A program made the translations under genes and the position numbers. The notes under the pieces were generated by a model. It saw only the letters and a list, made by a program, of their open reading frames with translations. It was not told the DNA's origin and ran no database searches. From the NCBI GenBank assembly GCA_003116975.1, contig BGKB01000124.1:1-64000 (forward strand): DNA of 64,000 bases, given 5' to 3'. Within the stretch, counting starts at the first letter, position 1, and every line of letters begins with the position of its first letter. Of the stretch, positions 63,761 through 64,000 are shown in pieces. Origin of the DNA: Aurantiochytrium sp. KH105. Taxonomy: Eukaryota; Sar; Bigyra; Thraustochytrida; Thraustochytriidae.

Positions 63761-64000
63761 CTACTCCAGCATGGGCTGCAGTGCCGACTGAGGCATGTTA
63801 CCGCCCAAGTATGAGGTCTGATTACCTTGCAAGTGCGACTGTTGTTGCTGCTGCTGCACTGACTGTGCCTTGGCCAGGGCGAGTCTCGAGCTGCGCTGCG
63901 GCCGCAGCACCGAGAATCTTCGCGTTTCCTGCTGGGTGGCTTGCAAAACTTCTTGCTCGAGAAAGTCGTCTGACCTCTCGTCAGGGTCCTCCGTGCTATG
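63761..64000 (-). CDS. 3' end of a gene that continues past the window
   Basis: The frame is open from the window edge at 64000 to the stop at 63761, giving the last 79 residues of a protein. Content is polar and Gln-rich: DDFLEQEVLQATQQETRRFS, then LALAKAQSVQ and a run of six Gln. No start codon lies within the window. It is tail-to-tail with the thioredoxin gene, 55 bp apart. The family is not recognised. Confidence 0.6.
   Translation of the reverse strand, partial: HSTEDPDERSDDFLEQEVLQATQQETRRFSVLRPQRSSRLALAKAQSVQQQQQQSHLQGNQTSYLGGNMPQSALQPMLE

Noticed and set aside
28319-64000. tRNA or rRNA genes
   Set aside because: No GGTTCRANNCC-type B box with a matching A box or rRNA core was noticed on either strand by eye; a covariance-model scan would be decisive.

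Overview
This is eukaryotic nuclear DNA. It is GC-rich, most genes are single long exons, and the few introns have GT..AG ends. The gene set includes ribosomal protein eL21, TFIIF beta, the meiotic factor Hop2, PP2C, AIM24, SYLF, IMPACT-like, FHA and RING proteins. Compact mostly intronless genes, Ala/Ser/Gln-rich proteins and many simple repeats would fit a thraustochytrid (Labyrinthulomycetes, stramenopiles) or a related heterotrophic protist. That assignment is an inference from gene style, not proof.

Layout. 1-7.3 kb: one remarkable gene whose 5' half is a tandem array of twelve 84-bp exons, each encoding one 28-residue leucine-rich repeat and each followed by a near-copy of the same intron. 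A single large exon then adds ankyrin repeats, coiled coil, a protein kinase domain and a RING/IBR-like zinc module. 7.5-8.2 kb: a broken antisense copy of a SpoIIIAA/ycf45-type P-loop ATPase. 9.9-11.7 kb: a Crinkler-like protein (PD-(D/E)XK-like plus degenerate kinase-like). 12.3-13.9 kb: a small hypothetical gene and an IMPACT/UPF0029 gene. 14.2-16.9 kb: a possible decayed gene, a field of diverged repeats and a 285-bp assembly gap. 17.3-22.9 kb: an E2-like-domain/PP2C fusion, Hop2, a 41-unit minisatellite and a SYLF protein. 24.6-28.3 kb: a monoglyceride-lipase-like hydrolase and a low-complexity protein with an unrecognised C-terminal domain. 28.3-41.2 kb: about 13 kb without a credible gene, full of short tetranucleotide runs. 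41.3-64 kb: a gene-dense stretch with two small tail-to-tail genes, TFIIF beta, an N-myristoylation-type acidic protein, FHA-RING ligase, AIM24 with a poly-Gly tail, eL21, a HAD phosphatase, a Tudor-like/FHA nuclear protein, a TPR-like protein, a membrane-anchored thioredoxin and the 3' end of one more gene.

There are no operons. Several genes are divergent across presumed shared promoters (FHA-RING/AIM24, HAD/Tudor-FHA, 42.35/42.83 kb) and others are convergent with short gaps. The most unusual item is the cassette-exon LRR gene at the left end. Its repeat exons are all phase 2 and the same length, so exons could be skipped, gained or lost without breaking the frame, and their variable residues sit at the exposed beta-strand positions.
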